From contig CAWHNS010000024.1 of NCBI GenBank assembly GCA_963830715.1, positions 62,001 to 126,000 of the forward strand: 64,000 nt of DNA, read 5' to 3'. The notes below the pieces were generated by a model that was given only the letters and a program-made list of their open reading frames with translations, had not been told where the DNA came from and searched no databases. The stretch is from CAVVMA01 sp963830715. Its GTDB lineage: Bacteria > Desulfobacterota > Binatia > Binatales > Binataceae. Of this stretch, positions 47,847 through 55,706 are shown piece by piece. The translations under genes and the position numbers were made by a program. Numbering within the stretch: the first letter of the stretch is position 1; each line of letters begins with the position of its first letter.

Positions 47847-48215
47847 CTAACCGCCTGTCGGTGCATTCGTCGGAGCTGTTGTCGGTGCACTCGTAGGAAC
47901 CGTTGTCGGTGCACTCGTCGGAGCCGTTGTCGGTGCACTCGTAGGAACCGTTGTCGGTACGCTCGTCGGAGCCGTTGTCGGTGCACTCGTCGGAGCCGGC
48001 GTGGGTACGCCCGGCGACATCCCTGCTGCCTGAGCCGGCACGACGATCGCGTCGACGATCGGCCTCGTCCACGTCTTGGGAAGAACCAGAGCGGAGCCGA
48101 CGATGGTGCCACTGACGACGATCCCGCCCTTGAGGACACTCCGGCGGTGCGGGCTTTCCTTGGTGGAGTTGCGCTTCTTCTTCGGCTCGCCCGGCTTCCG
48201 ATCTTTCGCCGACAT
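47847..48215 (-). CDS. Small exported protein with Tat-like leader and Thr/Pro repeat tail (likely modification substrate)
   Basis: 122 residues. A charged N-terminus (MSAKDRKPGEPKKKRNSTKE) leads to HRRSVLKGGIVVSGTIVGSA, a twin-Arg-like start and hydrophobic segment. KTWTRPIVDAIVVPAQA follows; this W-x-x-P-V-V-x-x-V-x-P-A-x-A pattern recurs in small exported proteins of many bacteria. The last 50 residues are nearly all Thr, Pro, Ala, Ser and Val (TSAPTTAPTSVPTTVP-like), built from 24-bp DNA repeats. It is surrounded by three hydroxylases and several glycosyltransferases, so it is my candidate substrate: a mucin-, collagen- or extensin-like peptide. No catalytic motif. The start has GAGGGGAG upstream. 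Confidence 0.8.
   Translation of the reverse strand: MSAKDRKPGEPKKKRNSTKESPHRRSVLKGGIVVSGTIVGSALVLPKTWTRPIVDAIVVPAQAAGMSPGVPTPAPTSAPTTAPTSVPTTVPTSAPTTAPTSAPTTVPTSAPTTAPTNAPTGG
47867..48010. repeat. 24-bp tandem repeats encoding the Thr/Pro tail
   Basis: Six 24-bp units, each TCGTnGGAnCCGTTGTCGGTGCAC-like in the + strand, alternate between a GTAGGAACC and a GTCGGAGCC version, so pairs form a 48-bp higher-order unit. The sixth is diverged. Each encodes eight residues of the TSAPTTAP type. There are no unique spacers, so this is a coding tandem repeat, not a CRISPR array. Confidence 0.93.
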
Positions 48216-48364
48216 CGGTATTGTCTCCCCTCAGTCCGGTTGACCGTAACGGGCCCTACGGGATGAAGTCAAGGCGTGCACCGGATTGACTTCCGCGCAC
48301 GCGCGGTGGCCAATACACTTTCGGGCGCGGTGGACCGCTACGGGATCGCGTGGCCAGTCGAACG

Positions 48365-48941
48365 ATGGAAACGAAGCAATGGCATGAAGCGTTCCGGGAA
48401 AATCAGTATCTGATCCTCCAGGCGGTGCTGACCGAGCCCCCTGCTATCGGTGGCTCATGAGTACGCGATCAAGCGGGCGCTCCTGAGTCGCGAGACGACC
48501 TCCGCGGGTGCCGCACCTGGAACACCGAGTTTCTACGCGGATCCGCTCATGGATACGCTCCTCGATCTGTTTCATTCGGTTGCCGAGACCTTCTCCGGTC
48601 TCGAGCTGTTCCCCACGTTCTCAGACCTGCGCATCTACGGACGCGGCGCGATCGTCAACCCGCACACGCAGCGGCAGGCGGGCGAGGTCACGCTCTCCGT
48701 CAGCATCGGGTTCGACGGGCCGAAGATCTGGCCCTTCTACCTGGGCACGCGCCACGGGCTGCAAGCTGTCTCCCTGGTGCCTGGCGATGGGGTTCTTTAC
48801 CTCGGCTGCGAATCTCCCCACTGGCGCGGCGAGTTCGACGGCGAGCATCAGACCCAGGCGTTCTTTCATTACGTCAATCGCCGCGGGCCGAACGCCGAAT
48901 GGAAGTTCGACAAGCGCTCGATGCGTTCGGTCGAGGCGTAG
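48365..48941 (+). CDS. 2OG-Fe(II) oxygenase-like protein with altered HxD (HTQ), frameshifted
   Basis: N-terminus METKQWHEAFRENQYLILQ at 48365, then a shift at the C run 48437-48441 leads to VAHEYAIKRALLSRE. The body matches a small family of 2OG oxygenases: LFPTFSDLRIYGRG, then PHTQRQAGEVTLSVSIG, YLGCESPHWRGEFDGEHQTQ and AFFHYVNRRGPNAEWKFDKR. In relatives I recall, the HxD is HTDR and a Cys follows; here Asp is replaced by Gln and Cys by Gly, so Fe(II) binding may be lost. Distal His (SPHWR) is kept. It lies 37 bp before the PqqD-kinase gene on the same strand. It may be a pseudo-enzyme or substrate-binding partner. Confidence 0.6.
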
Positions 48942-48978
48942 CATCGGTGTCCCGTCGCCGGATCGTCAGCCCGCCGCC

Positions 48979-50124
48979 ATGAGTTCGGATGCAGACGGGA
49001 AGACCCCGCTGGCGCATCCCCAGCAGCGCCCGGACATTTTGCAGACGACCCTCGACGACAAGATCCTCGTCTACGATCCGGACGGCATGACCGCCGTCGC
49101 GCTCAACGAGACGGCGTCGGTGATCTGGCAGCTTTGCAACGGCGAGCGCAGCGTCGCCTCGATCGTCGAGATCTTGCAGCAGGCGTACCCCGAGGCGGCG
49201 GCGACGATGGCACGCGAAGTTGACGAGGGCCTCGTCGCCCTCATGAGCCACGGTGTCATTCGCCTTCCCCGCGTCGGCGCGAGCGCCGCGACCTACGACG
49301 TCGGGTTGGGGGAAGCGACCGTGCGGCTCGAGGCCGACAACACGGACGCTGCCCGGATCCTCGAGTTCCTTTGTGCGTCCATGGCCCTGCCCGCAGCCGG
49401 CGATCCCTCCGCCACGTTCCGTCTCGGCGCCGCGATCACGCCCGACACGATGGCGATTTATCGCGACGACGTGATGCTGTACCGCAGCCGCTCGGAGGGC
49501 TCAGTGACGGCCATCTTCCTGGAGCGCGTGCTTGAGCACCTGATGCGCGTCTGCACCGGCGGAATCCTGGTGCACGCCGCGGCGGTGGCGCGTGACGGCA
49601 AGGCTTTGGTCCTCGCCGGCAACACGGGCGCCGGTAAAACGACGCTGGCAACCTGGCTCGTGTACAGGGGCTTCGACTACCTGACCGACGAGCTGCTGTA
49701 CATCGACACGAAGGCGATGTCCGTGAACGGCTTCGCCCGGCCGCTGCATCTCAAGAAACCGGCGCGCGCTCTCTTCGCCAATGTGATTGATATGGAAGGC
49801 GATGCAGTGATGGAGTCACCGTTGGGCAGTCACGTCTCGCCCACCCGCCTCGGAGCACGCGTGGCGCGCTCCGCGCGCCCCTGTGCCGTGGTGTTGCCAG
49901 CCTATCGCGCGGGCGTGCGCCTCGACCTGCGCCCCCTTCCCAAGGCCCGGGCCGCGACGCGGCTGATGGGCTGTCTGGTGAACGCTCGCCAACGGCAGCA
50001 GCACGGCTTCGATAGAGTTTCCGGCTTGATGCAGACCGTGCCGGCCTTCGCCATGACCTACTCCGACCTCGAAGAGGCAGGAGCGCAGCTTGAGACGATG
50101 CTCGCGTCGTTCGGCCGAACCTGA
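48979..50124 (+). CDS. PqqD-like domain fused to HPr-kinase-like P-loop kinase
   Basis: 381 residues. Residues about 15-95 are a PqqD/RRE-like winged helix (ILVYDPDGMTAVALNETASV, WQLCNGERSV). The C-terminal 260 residues are HPrK-like: GGILVHAAAVARDGKALVLAG-NTGAGKTTLATWL (Walker A about 213), YLTDELLYID and HLKKPARALF. PqqD domains bind leader peptides in RiPP pathways, and HPrK-like kinases there phosphorylate Ser or Thr or act with a NTP_transf_5 protein, as in lasso-peptide and exopolysaccharide-type gene sets. The NTP_transf_5 gene is about 1 kb away. Binding the Thr/Pro repeat protein leader is an inference. Confidence 0.82.
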   Translation: MSSDADGKTPLAHPQQRPDILQTTLDDKILVYDPDGMTAVALNETASVIWQLCNGERSVASIVEILQQAYPEAAATMAREVDEGLVALMSHGVIRLPRVGASAATYDVGLGEATVRLEADNTDAARILEFLCASMALPAAGDPSATFRLGAAITPDTMAIYRDDVMLYRSRSEGSVTAIFLERVLEHLMRVCTGGILVHAAAVARDGKALVLAGNTGAGKTTLATWLVYRGFDYLTDELLYIDTKAMSVNGFARPLHLKKPARALFANVIDMEGDAVMESPLGSHVSPTRLGARVARSARPCAVVLPAYRAGVRLDLRPLPKARAATRLMGCLVNARQRQQHGFDRVSGLMQTVPAFAMTYSDLEEAGAQLETMLASFGRT

Positions 50125-50152
50125 CGGTCGCGTCAGATCCTGACTCACGGAG

Positions 50153-51057
50153 TCAAATCCGCTTTCGATCCACGCCCGCTTTTGCCGCCCATTCTTCTAC
50201 GGAGCGCGCCGTTCCCAGTCCGTAAGGGCCGAGGCTGGCCGGGTCTCCTTTGCCGTAGAGGAGGGTGCGGAAGCGCTCCAGCATCCGCTCCGTCTGTTCG
50301 GCCTGCCACGCCTTCGACTTCGTCTCCCAGACCCGTCGTCGATACCCAACCCGATAGTTGTGGTATTCGAGGTGCCAGACCTGAATCTCATCCGGCAGGA
50401 ACAGATCGTACCCGTGGGTGTATGAGCGCGCCGCGAGCGCGCTCTCATGGCATGCATTGATCATCCCCGGATCCTCCGGCACGTCGAGAATCCATTGCCC
50501 GTGCGTGAATACGAAGTTGCAGACCATGAGATACGTTGGTGTGTCCGGACCCGGCGATCGCTCGACGGACATCTGGACGTCGATCCAGCCGACCGGCGAC
50601 CTCTGATCGCACCGGATGAGGGGAACACCGTCCCGGTCCGTTCCCTTCCAGGGTAAGACGAGTTCCTTCTTTTCATTCAGGGTGAACGGTGGAGGAGCTC
50701 GTCGTCAGCAAGGGCTTCGGGCTCGGGCTTACTCTCGAGCTGGGCAGTGAGGTTGATGTCCCAGTCCCTGGCGAAGCACGAATGCGAATCGATCAACAGG
50801 TGGTAGCATTCGCCACGGTAAAGCTTCTGCACTTCGGCGCGCGCCCAGCCGTATCCTTCGCTCTCCCAATATGGGTACTTGACGATGCGGAACCTGGGAT
50901 CGCCCAGGTAAGCATCCAGAGTCTCGGCGGGCTCCGCCTGCCAGCAGATGCCAAAGGTAAGGTTCTCGGGAAAACGCGCGTTCCGCAACGCGCTTTCGAT
51001 AGTGAACGGCAGGAACTCATCGCGATACGAGGCGATCGAAATGAAGATGTCGTTCAT
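50153..51057 (-). CDS. GlcNAc-transferase of the Skp1-GnT1/PF11397 type, frameshifted
   Basis: From the ATG ending at 51057 the protein reads DIFISIASYRDEFLPFTIES and FGICWQAEPAETLDA, the family N-terminus with its S-Y-R-D motif. DSHSCFARDWD gives the D-x-H donor/metal site. An indel near 50690 leads to PPPFTLNEKKELVLPWKG, then FVFTHGQWILDVPEDP and ARSYTHGYDLFLPDEIQVWH, the family C-terminus. About 300 residues. Characterised members include Dictyostelium GnT1, which adds GlcNAc to hydroxyproline of Skp1 after prolyl hydroxylation. Here it sits with three hydroxylases and a Thr/Pro repeat protein, so hydroxyproline glycosylation is a natural hypothesis. Confidence 0.75.
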
Positions 51058-51124
51058 AGGCACTCAGAAACGCGGCTGCCGAGTATATCAACCGAAACAG
51101 CCCCGGGAAAAAGATCAACGACCA

Positions 51125-52315
51125 CTACATCCTGACGAGGGCACGCCGGTATCGCCGCCACTGCGAGAGAGCCTCGGGGAGCTGCTTACTCACCCGCTGG
51201 AACGATTGCGACGGATGCTGCAGTCGCACGGTGTCGCGGGCTTCGGCCGCCAGATAGCGGACCCAGCCGAGCCAAGAGTCGTGGAGGAGCAGAAACACGC
51301 CGTTCCTGCTAAAGGGGTTGAGCTCGAACGGACGCTCAAGTGCGGAGAAAAGTCGATGGCGTGCAATGGTCTCAAGCTTCAATTGGCGCCGGTCAACCGG
51401 AGCCTGCCGCAGGAACTTCAGAGGAAGGGGAATTGACAACTCCTGAGCGAGGACACGCACCGGCACCCAAAACCCCCGCGGGAGTCGGGAAACCTCAACC
51501 CAGCGGGCCAGCAGGTCCCATTCCAGCTCGGGAAAGCGGTTGCTGATCCAGAGGAGGTCCCAGGCGGCCTTTAACCCATTCGAGAAGAGGTGGGCCGAGG
51601 CGTGCACGCCTGCATGGAGCAGAATCCCTTCCGGACTCAACGTGCGGAGCGGGTCCAGCCCATCGACAGGACGCGACTTCGCCAGCATTTCTCGCTCCGG
51701 CAATCCCCAGAACGATGGCATGATGCGTTCGTGAATCTCGACCACGACCCCTCGAACGAGCACCGGGGCCAAATGGTGGGGCGCAGTCCGGCGGTCGTCG
51801 GTCCCCTCACTAAAACCTCCTTCGAGGAGCTCACGGCGCAGGTCCGAGCCGAACGGCGGATCGCAGTAGAGATCGATATCCCCCGTCGCTCTGTGGAATG
51901 GTAAACCGCTGCGACCGTCTTGCAAGACCTGCAGCGCTGTCCCTTTAAGCAGGACGCCCCGCCCCCCGGCTTTGCGGAGCACGCAAGCGATGCGGCGGAG
52001 AGCTTCCCGTTTCATCAGATCAACCAAGGCATCCTCAGTCGCTCGAGTTTCGAGGCGCTCGACAAAGAACCTCGGAGGCCGGCGGGGAGGTTTCAGGCCC
52101 TTAAGCGGTCCGAGGAGTGGTCGGGCCAGCCCACATTCGGTGAGATATGCGGTCAGGCGGTTCCAATCGAGATCAGCCTGGCTTAGGACGTGTTCCGATT
52201 GCCGCGTCCAAGGGTTCCTGGGCTTCCACGCCGCCCACAGGAACGCCCGGCACGCCCCGATGTCATTTGCGTACCCCTCGCCGAGGGACCCATCTTTCTC
52301 TCCGTCGGAGATCAT
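51125..52315 (-). CDS. NTP_transf_5 family nucleotidyltransferase
   Basis: 396 residues from the ATG ending at 52315 (MISDGEKDGSLGEGYAND). Family signature: VLLKGTALQVLQ followed by ATGDIDLYCD (the metal-binding GDxDL pair) and VVVEIHERIMPSFWG; a helical C-terminal half follows. Members occur beside PqqD and HPr-kinase-like genes in RiPP and exopolysaccharide-type gene sets, often of unknown role. It is probably the partner of the PqqD-kinase here. The frame is open to 52372, but the M at 52315 is family-like. Confidence 0.83.
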   Translation of the reverse strand: MISDGEKDGSLGEGYANDIGACRAFLWAAWKPRNPWTRQSEHVLSQADLDWNRLTAYLTECGLARPLLGPLKGLKPPRRPPRFFVERLETRATEDALVDLMKREALRRIACVLRKAGGRGVLLKGTALQVLQDGRSGLPFHRATGDIDLYCDPPFGSDLRRELLEGGFSEGTDDRRTAPHHLAPVLVRGVVVEIHERIMPSFWGLPEREMLAKSRPVDGLDPLRTLSPEGILLHAGVHASAHLFSNGLKAAWDLLWISNRFPELEWDLLARWVEVSRLPRGFWVPVRVLAQELSIPLPLKFLRQAPVDRRQLKLETIARHRLFSALERPFELNPFSRNGVFLLLHDSWLGWVRYLAAEARDTVRLQHPSQSFQRVSKQLPEALSQWRRYRRALVRM

Positions 52316-52680
52316 CACATTACTCGACCACCGGGGGCCTCTTCCGACGTCGCGATTCTTGCAGGACCACAAGTGGCTGCTGAACCTCGCGCTTCCTGCT
52401 CCTGTTTGCGATCGCTGAAGGCAACGGAGAGAACCTCCGTGAGGTTCGTAGCAATCCTAGCAACGCCATGTATGAGGCGCCAACGAGTTGTACTCGTTCA
52501 GTACATAAGTGACACTTTTGGAGTTTCCCAGTCATCGCGCGCGCGCCGGCGTCAAGGGCAAACCGCGCTGCGCGCGGCGCCTTCGGCTCGTCCCTTGACC
52601 CGTGTCGTTACCGGAAATCAGATCCCAACACAAAACCTCGGTGACGGGTTTCGCTTTCGCCACACACGGGTGCCGGTCAA
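52316..52680. other. Intergenic region with a hairpin
   Basis: Between the nucleotidyltransferase start and the zinc-finger fragment. It holds the inverted repeat at 52551-52599 and otherwise no gene that I can support. Confidence 0.35.
52551..52599. repeat. Hairpin with GTCAAGGG...CCCTTGAC arms
   Basis: Arms GTCAAGGG (52551-52558) and CCCTTGAC (52592-52599) are perfectly complementary. Inside lies a second GC-rich stem (CCGCG/CGCGG). It lies at the right edge of the glycosylation gene set, next to the gene fragment at 52645. Possibly an end or resolution structure of a mobile element, or a transcription terminator; not decided. Confidence 0.5.
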
Positions 52681-52851
52681 ATCACTTCCAAGGGCAAAGG
52701 CGAGTGGAAGCCGATCTGCCGGTACTGCGGATCGCGGGACTTGGCCCCCAGTTTTGTGAAAAATCACGACGCCTGGTGTCGAGCCTGTTTCAAAAAGAAA
52801 TATGCCGGGAAGTACGGCGCGGGCGCGAAGTCGAAGCGAGCGAAGAATTAA
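52645..52851 (+). pseudogene. C-terminal fragment of a zinc-ribbon protein
   Basis: An open frame after TGA 52642 with no ATG, GTG or TTG start in a likely place encodes GEWKPICRYCGSRDLAPSF and WCRACFKKKYAGKYGAGA, ending at TAA 52851. Two CxxC pairs and the basic tail look like a zinc ribbon of a nucleic-acid binding protein. The beginning is missing, so it is a remnant rather than a gene. The flanking GCCGGTCAAATC also occurs near 42140. Confidence 0.5.
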
Positions 52852-53298
52852 CCGTCCGCGATCCTGCACGTATCGTCAGACGGCAGGAGGGCGCGGCGCG
52901 TTGGCGTAGCTCCCCTTCGCCGGGCGCGCCAACGGGGCCGGAGGCTTTCGGGCTTCCGGCCTCGGCTTTATTTCGTTATTTCGGGGGCTGCAGTGAGCCC
53001 GATAACCTGATGCCTGAGGGCCAGCACCTCCAATTCCAGGGAGACCCGACGCCGAAACCGGAAGGAGACCAGAGAAATCATTGCGAACAGGATCGTAACC
53101 ATGCCGGCCACGATAAACCGCTCGGCACAAAACTCCAATGTTTACAGGACACACGGAATTGTGAGCAGGCACAGCTAGGAAATTCCAGGCCTTTTCGCAC
53201 CGAGAGGTAGCCGGAAGCGCGATGCGCCCTGTCAGAAGGCGCCCGATGCCTCGATGGAGAAGCTGGCACGCCGCGCGTCATCGCCCGGGTGGCGGGGC
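52852..53298. other. Intergenic stretch, no gene seen
   Basis: Only short stop-rich frames on both strands. No tRNA or strong repeat seen. Confidence 0.35.
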
Positions 53299-53592
53299 CT
53301 AAGACATTCCCGCTATGATCTTGCGGAACTCGGCTTCGCTGAAGGCACGAAGGGTCTCGGTGCGCACGTTGCCTTTGCTTTCCACTCCGAGCGCAAGCTG
53401 CGCCATGATCTCGTCCGACGGGGCCTCCACAATCAGGAGGGAGTCGTACTCACCCATCAAGGTATAGAAGGCCTTCACCTTCGCGCCCTTGGTGTGGAAA
53501 GCCTTCTTGACCGCCTCGAGTCGTTCGGGCGAGGCCTTCACGTGCTCGACACCCTGATGCGTGTAGCGAGCCAGAACCACGAATGTTGCCAT
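53299..53592 (-). CDS. GYD domain protein
   Basis: 97 residues. ATFVVLARYTHQGVEHVKAS, then LMGEYDSLLIVEAPSDEI and NVRTETLRAFSEAEFRKII fit the GYD (PF08734) family of small ferredoxin-like proteins common in soil bacteria. The signature G-Y-D is G-E-Y-D here. Function unknown; possibly a small-molecule or metal-binding dimer. Complete gene. Confidence 0.85.
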   Translation of the reverse strand: MATFVVLARYTHQGVEHVKASPERLEAVKKAFHTKGAKVKAFYTLMGEYDSLLIVEAPSDEIMAQLALGVESKGNVRTETLRAFSEAEFRKIIAGMS

Positions 53593-53992
53593 TGCTGCTT
53601 ACCTCCGGAACAAGTTCGTCGCAGACCGTAACAGATCGCGGGCGTTTGCGCACACTGGGCTAGGCCCGCGCGTACGGGCTGTCCGATGGGGACGGTGGTC
53701 ACGCCCTTCCCGTTCAGCAACGGCAATCCTGGGCCAGCTATTCAGTGGGATGAGCCGAACCCTGTGCCGCCGCTCTTAGTGGGCCAATACCGTATATGAT
53801 GCCGGGATTGTAGCGGCCATCGTGCTGGTGATCGGCCAACCGATCTCGCAACCTGATCACTCTCTACGTCGGCTTGGCGGACCCGCACCGAACTCGGGGC
53901 ACGTCAAGAAGCTGACCAACTCCCGGAGTCGCGCGCGCCGATGACCATACCGTCGACCGTCGCGGCGCGAGTGAGGGGCCACGCGTGAGGCC
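53593..53992. other. Intergenic stretch, no gene seen
   Basis: 400 bp between two leftward genes. No convincing open frame; may hold the promoter of the GYD gene on its left. Confidence 0.35.
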
Positions 53993-54679
53993 TCACACCC
54001 GCACCGTCAGTTCGAAACCGCCCGAAAAAGGCAGGGTCATGGTACGAAGATGGTTAGCCGGATCGGCGATGAACCTGAAGTAGTCTTTGTAGCCATCGTT
54101 CCACATTGGCGACGCAGTATTGTCGGCCACCACGATCGACCCGGGGTGCAAATGCGGCGCGACTCTTTCCAGAGCCGGCCGCGCCATCTCCACCCAGATG
54201 TCCACCAGCACGAAGTCCACCGGACCGCCGAGGTCCGCCAGCGTCTCGCGGAGGTCGCCCTCGCGAAGATCGATGAACTTGGAAAGGCCGGCCTTCGAGA
54301 AGTTGGCGCGCGCCGCCTTCGCCTTGCCCGGTTCGTATTCGGTGCCGATCACGACCGCGCTCTCGCCGTCCTTGCGCGCATTGTCGCGCGCCGCCGCCGC
54401 CAGATAGAGAGTCGATACCCCGTACGACGTGCCAACCTCGACGATTCTCCGCGCATTCAGCGCGCGGCAAAGCTGATAGCAGAACTGCGCCTTGTCGGGT
54501 TCGAGCGCGACCAGCTTGTCACTGAGATATTTTTTGGCGGCGGCGGGCCGGTCGGAGGGTTTCGTTTTGCGCGGAAAGTCGGCGAAATACTTGTCCATCG
54601 CCTGCTTTTGAGCATTACTCTGTCGATGGAGCCGCGCGAGTAGTCTTTCCAGTTTTGGATCGTTTAGCACGCTCGCCAT
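53993..54679 (-). CDS. SAM-dependent O-methyltransferase (CCoAOMT-like)
   Basis: 228 residues. Motif I is RIVEVGTSYGVSTLYLAAAA, with VIGTEYEPGKAKAARANFSK after it; VDFVLVDIW and SIVVADNTAS are motif IV/V positions typical of caffeoyl-CoA O-methyltransferase-like enzymes. The N-terminal 50 residues are helical and Lys-rich (KYFADFPRKTKP). Substrate unknown. The start overlaps the 3' end of the ASCH gene by 65 bp, same strand, suggesting coupling. Confidence 0.9.
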   Translation of the reverse strand: MASVLNDPKLERLLARLHRQSNAQKQAMDKYFADFPRKTKPSDRPAAAKKYLSDKLVALEPDKAQFCYQLCRALNARRIVEVGTSYGVSTLYLAAAARDNARKDGESAVVIGTEYEPGKAKAARANFSKAGLSKFIDLREGDLRETLADLGGPVDFVLVDIWVEMARPALERVAPHLHPGSIVVADNTASPMWNDGYKDYFRFIADPANHLRTMTLPFSGGFELTVRV

Positions 54680-54984
54680 GACTCACCTTGGGAGTTTTTG
54701 ATACTGCATCAGCATGGTACTCGAAGTCGATCAAATAGACATTCTCGCCCGGTCCGTGTTTTGCCACTTTCAGCAGATCGACTACGCCCAAAAAGCCGGA
54801 GCGCCTAGCCAGTTCGGGCGTCACCTCCGCGAGCGTGATGCGCCGGAGCGAAGTCACCTCGATGAACCCGCGGCCCAAGGCCATAACGTCCGCCGACCTT
54901 CACGCGCGGCCTGCGCCAGATTCTTACGCTGCATGTGACCTCGCCGCGCATGATTGGCTCGCGCAGCCGCTTGGTAAAGGTCAC
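54615..54984 (-). CDS. ASCH/PUA-like domain protein, frameshifted
   Basis: From the GTG ending at 54984 (SD GAGGGA) the N-terminus reads VTFTKRLREPIMRGEVTCSV and WRRPRVKVGGRY. An indel near 54882 leads to ALGRGFIEVTSLRRITLAEV and LARRSGFLGVVDLL, then KHGPGENVYLIDFEYH. The pattern of basic RNA-binding strand plus final beta-strand is ASCH-like. About 120 residues with a Lys/Arg-rich tail. It overlaps the methyltransferase start. RNA-related role is family inference. Confidence 0.65.
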
Positions 54985-55706
54985 CGACGATCCCTCTAAA
55001 CTTCTTCGGTTGCAAGGCGGGCTAGCGGGCGAGCCATGCGACCGCGATCGCGGTGGCGATTCCGATCGAGATTGTGGCGACCCTCCGGCAATTGATTCGC
55101 CGTGAACGCGGCGGCTGCAAGCGGTATCAGCCGTGCTCCGCCTGTGCCTCCAGAACTCCAGCCGCCGATAAAACAGTTTAGTTTAGCATGGCCGGCGCCA
55201 ACCAAGGCTCGCGAACGGCGCCGCCACAACGGGTCACGCTCAGGGCATCACTCTTTAATGATGCGGCCCCGACCCGTTCACCATTGCGCTAGTTTGCCCC
55301 ACACGGTGGTCCGTCTCAGATTCGCGCCGAGGAATGTGGGCACCGCGCGGCACTGGTGCCTGAAAGTCCGCTTGTTTGCTAGGGTTTTTTGGCCCTACCG
55401 GTTTGAACAACCGGTTGACGCCGGTATGCGGCTGTTGGTCCGGACAGATTAGGCAGAAGAAGGTCGCATCCGGCTCGATCCTGCTCGTGTTCCGGCGCCA
55501 CGAATCGGCAGCCTTCCATCCAGAAGTAGAGGGACGCTGTGACAATCGGTGTCCGCAGACCTGGGGGCCAGCCTTAGTCTATTGTTCTATAGTTCATCGA
55601 GGCGCTGGGTGGCGAAAACGGCACCATTGAACGATAGTCAGGAAATGAGGTACTGGCGAAGAATTTCATTTGCCGCAATCGAACAACCAGGGAAGGAGTG
55701 CTGAAG
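54985..55706. other. Long intergenic stretch without a supported gene
   Basis: 722 bp between the divergent ASCH and hydrolase genes. The frames present are short and compositionally like noise. It probably holds the two promoters and may be the scar of a lost gene. Nothing specific is recognised. Confidence 0.4.

Noticed and set aside
47867..48010. CRISPR-like regular repeats
   Set aside because: The 24-bp units are contiguous without spacers and lie in frame within a coding sequence.
48965..52315. Exosortase/PEP-CTERM-type polysaccharide locus
   Set aside because: PqqD-kinase-nucleotidyltransferase sets occur there, but no exosortase, polymerase, flippase or CTERM protein is present.
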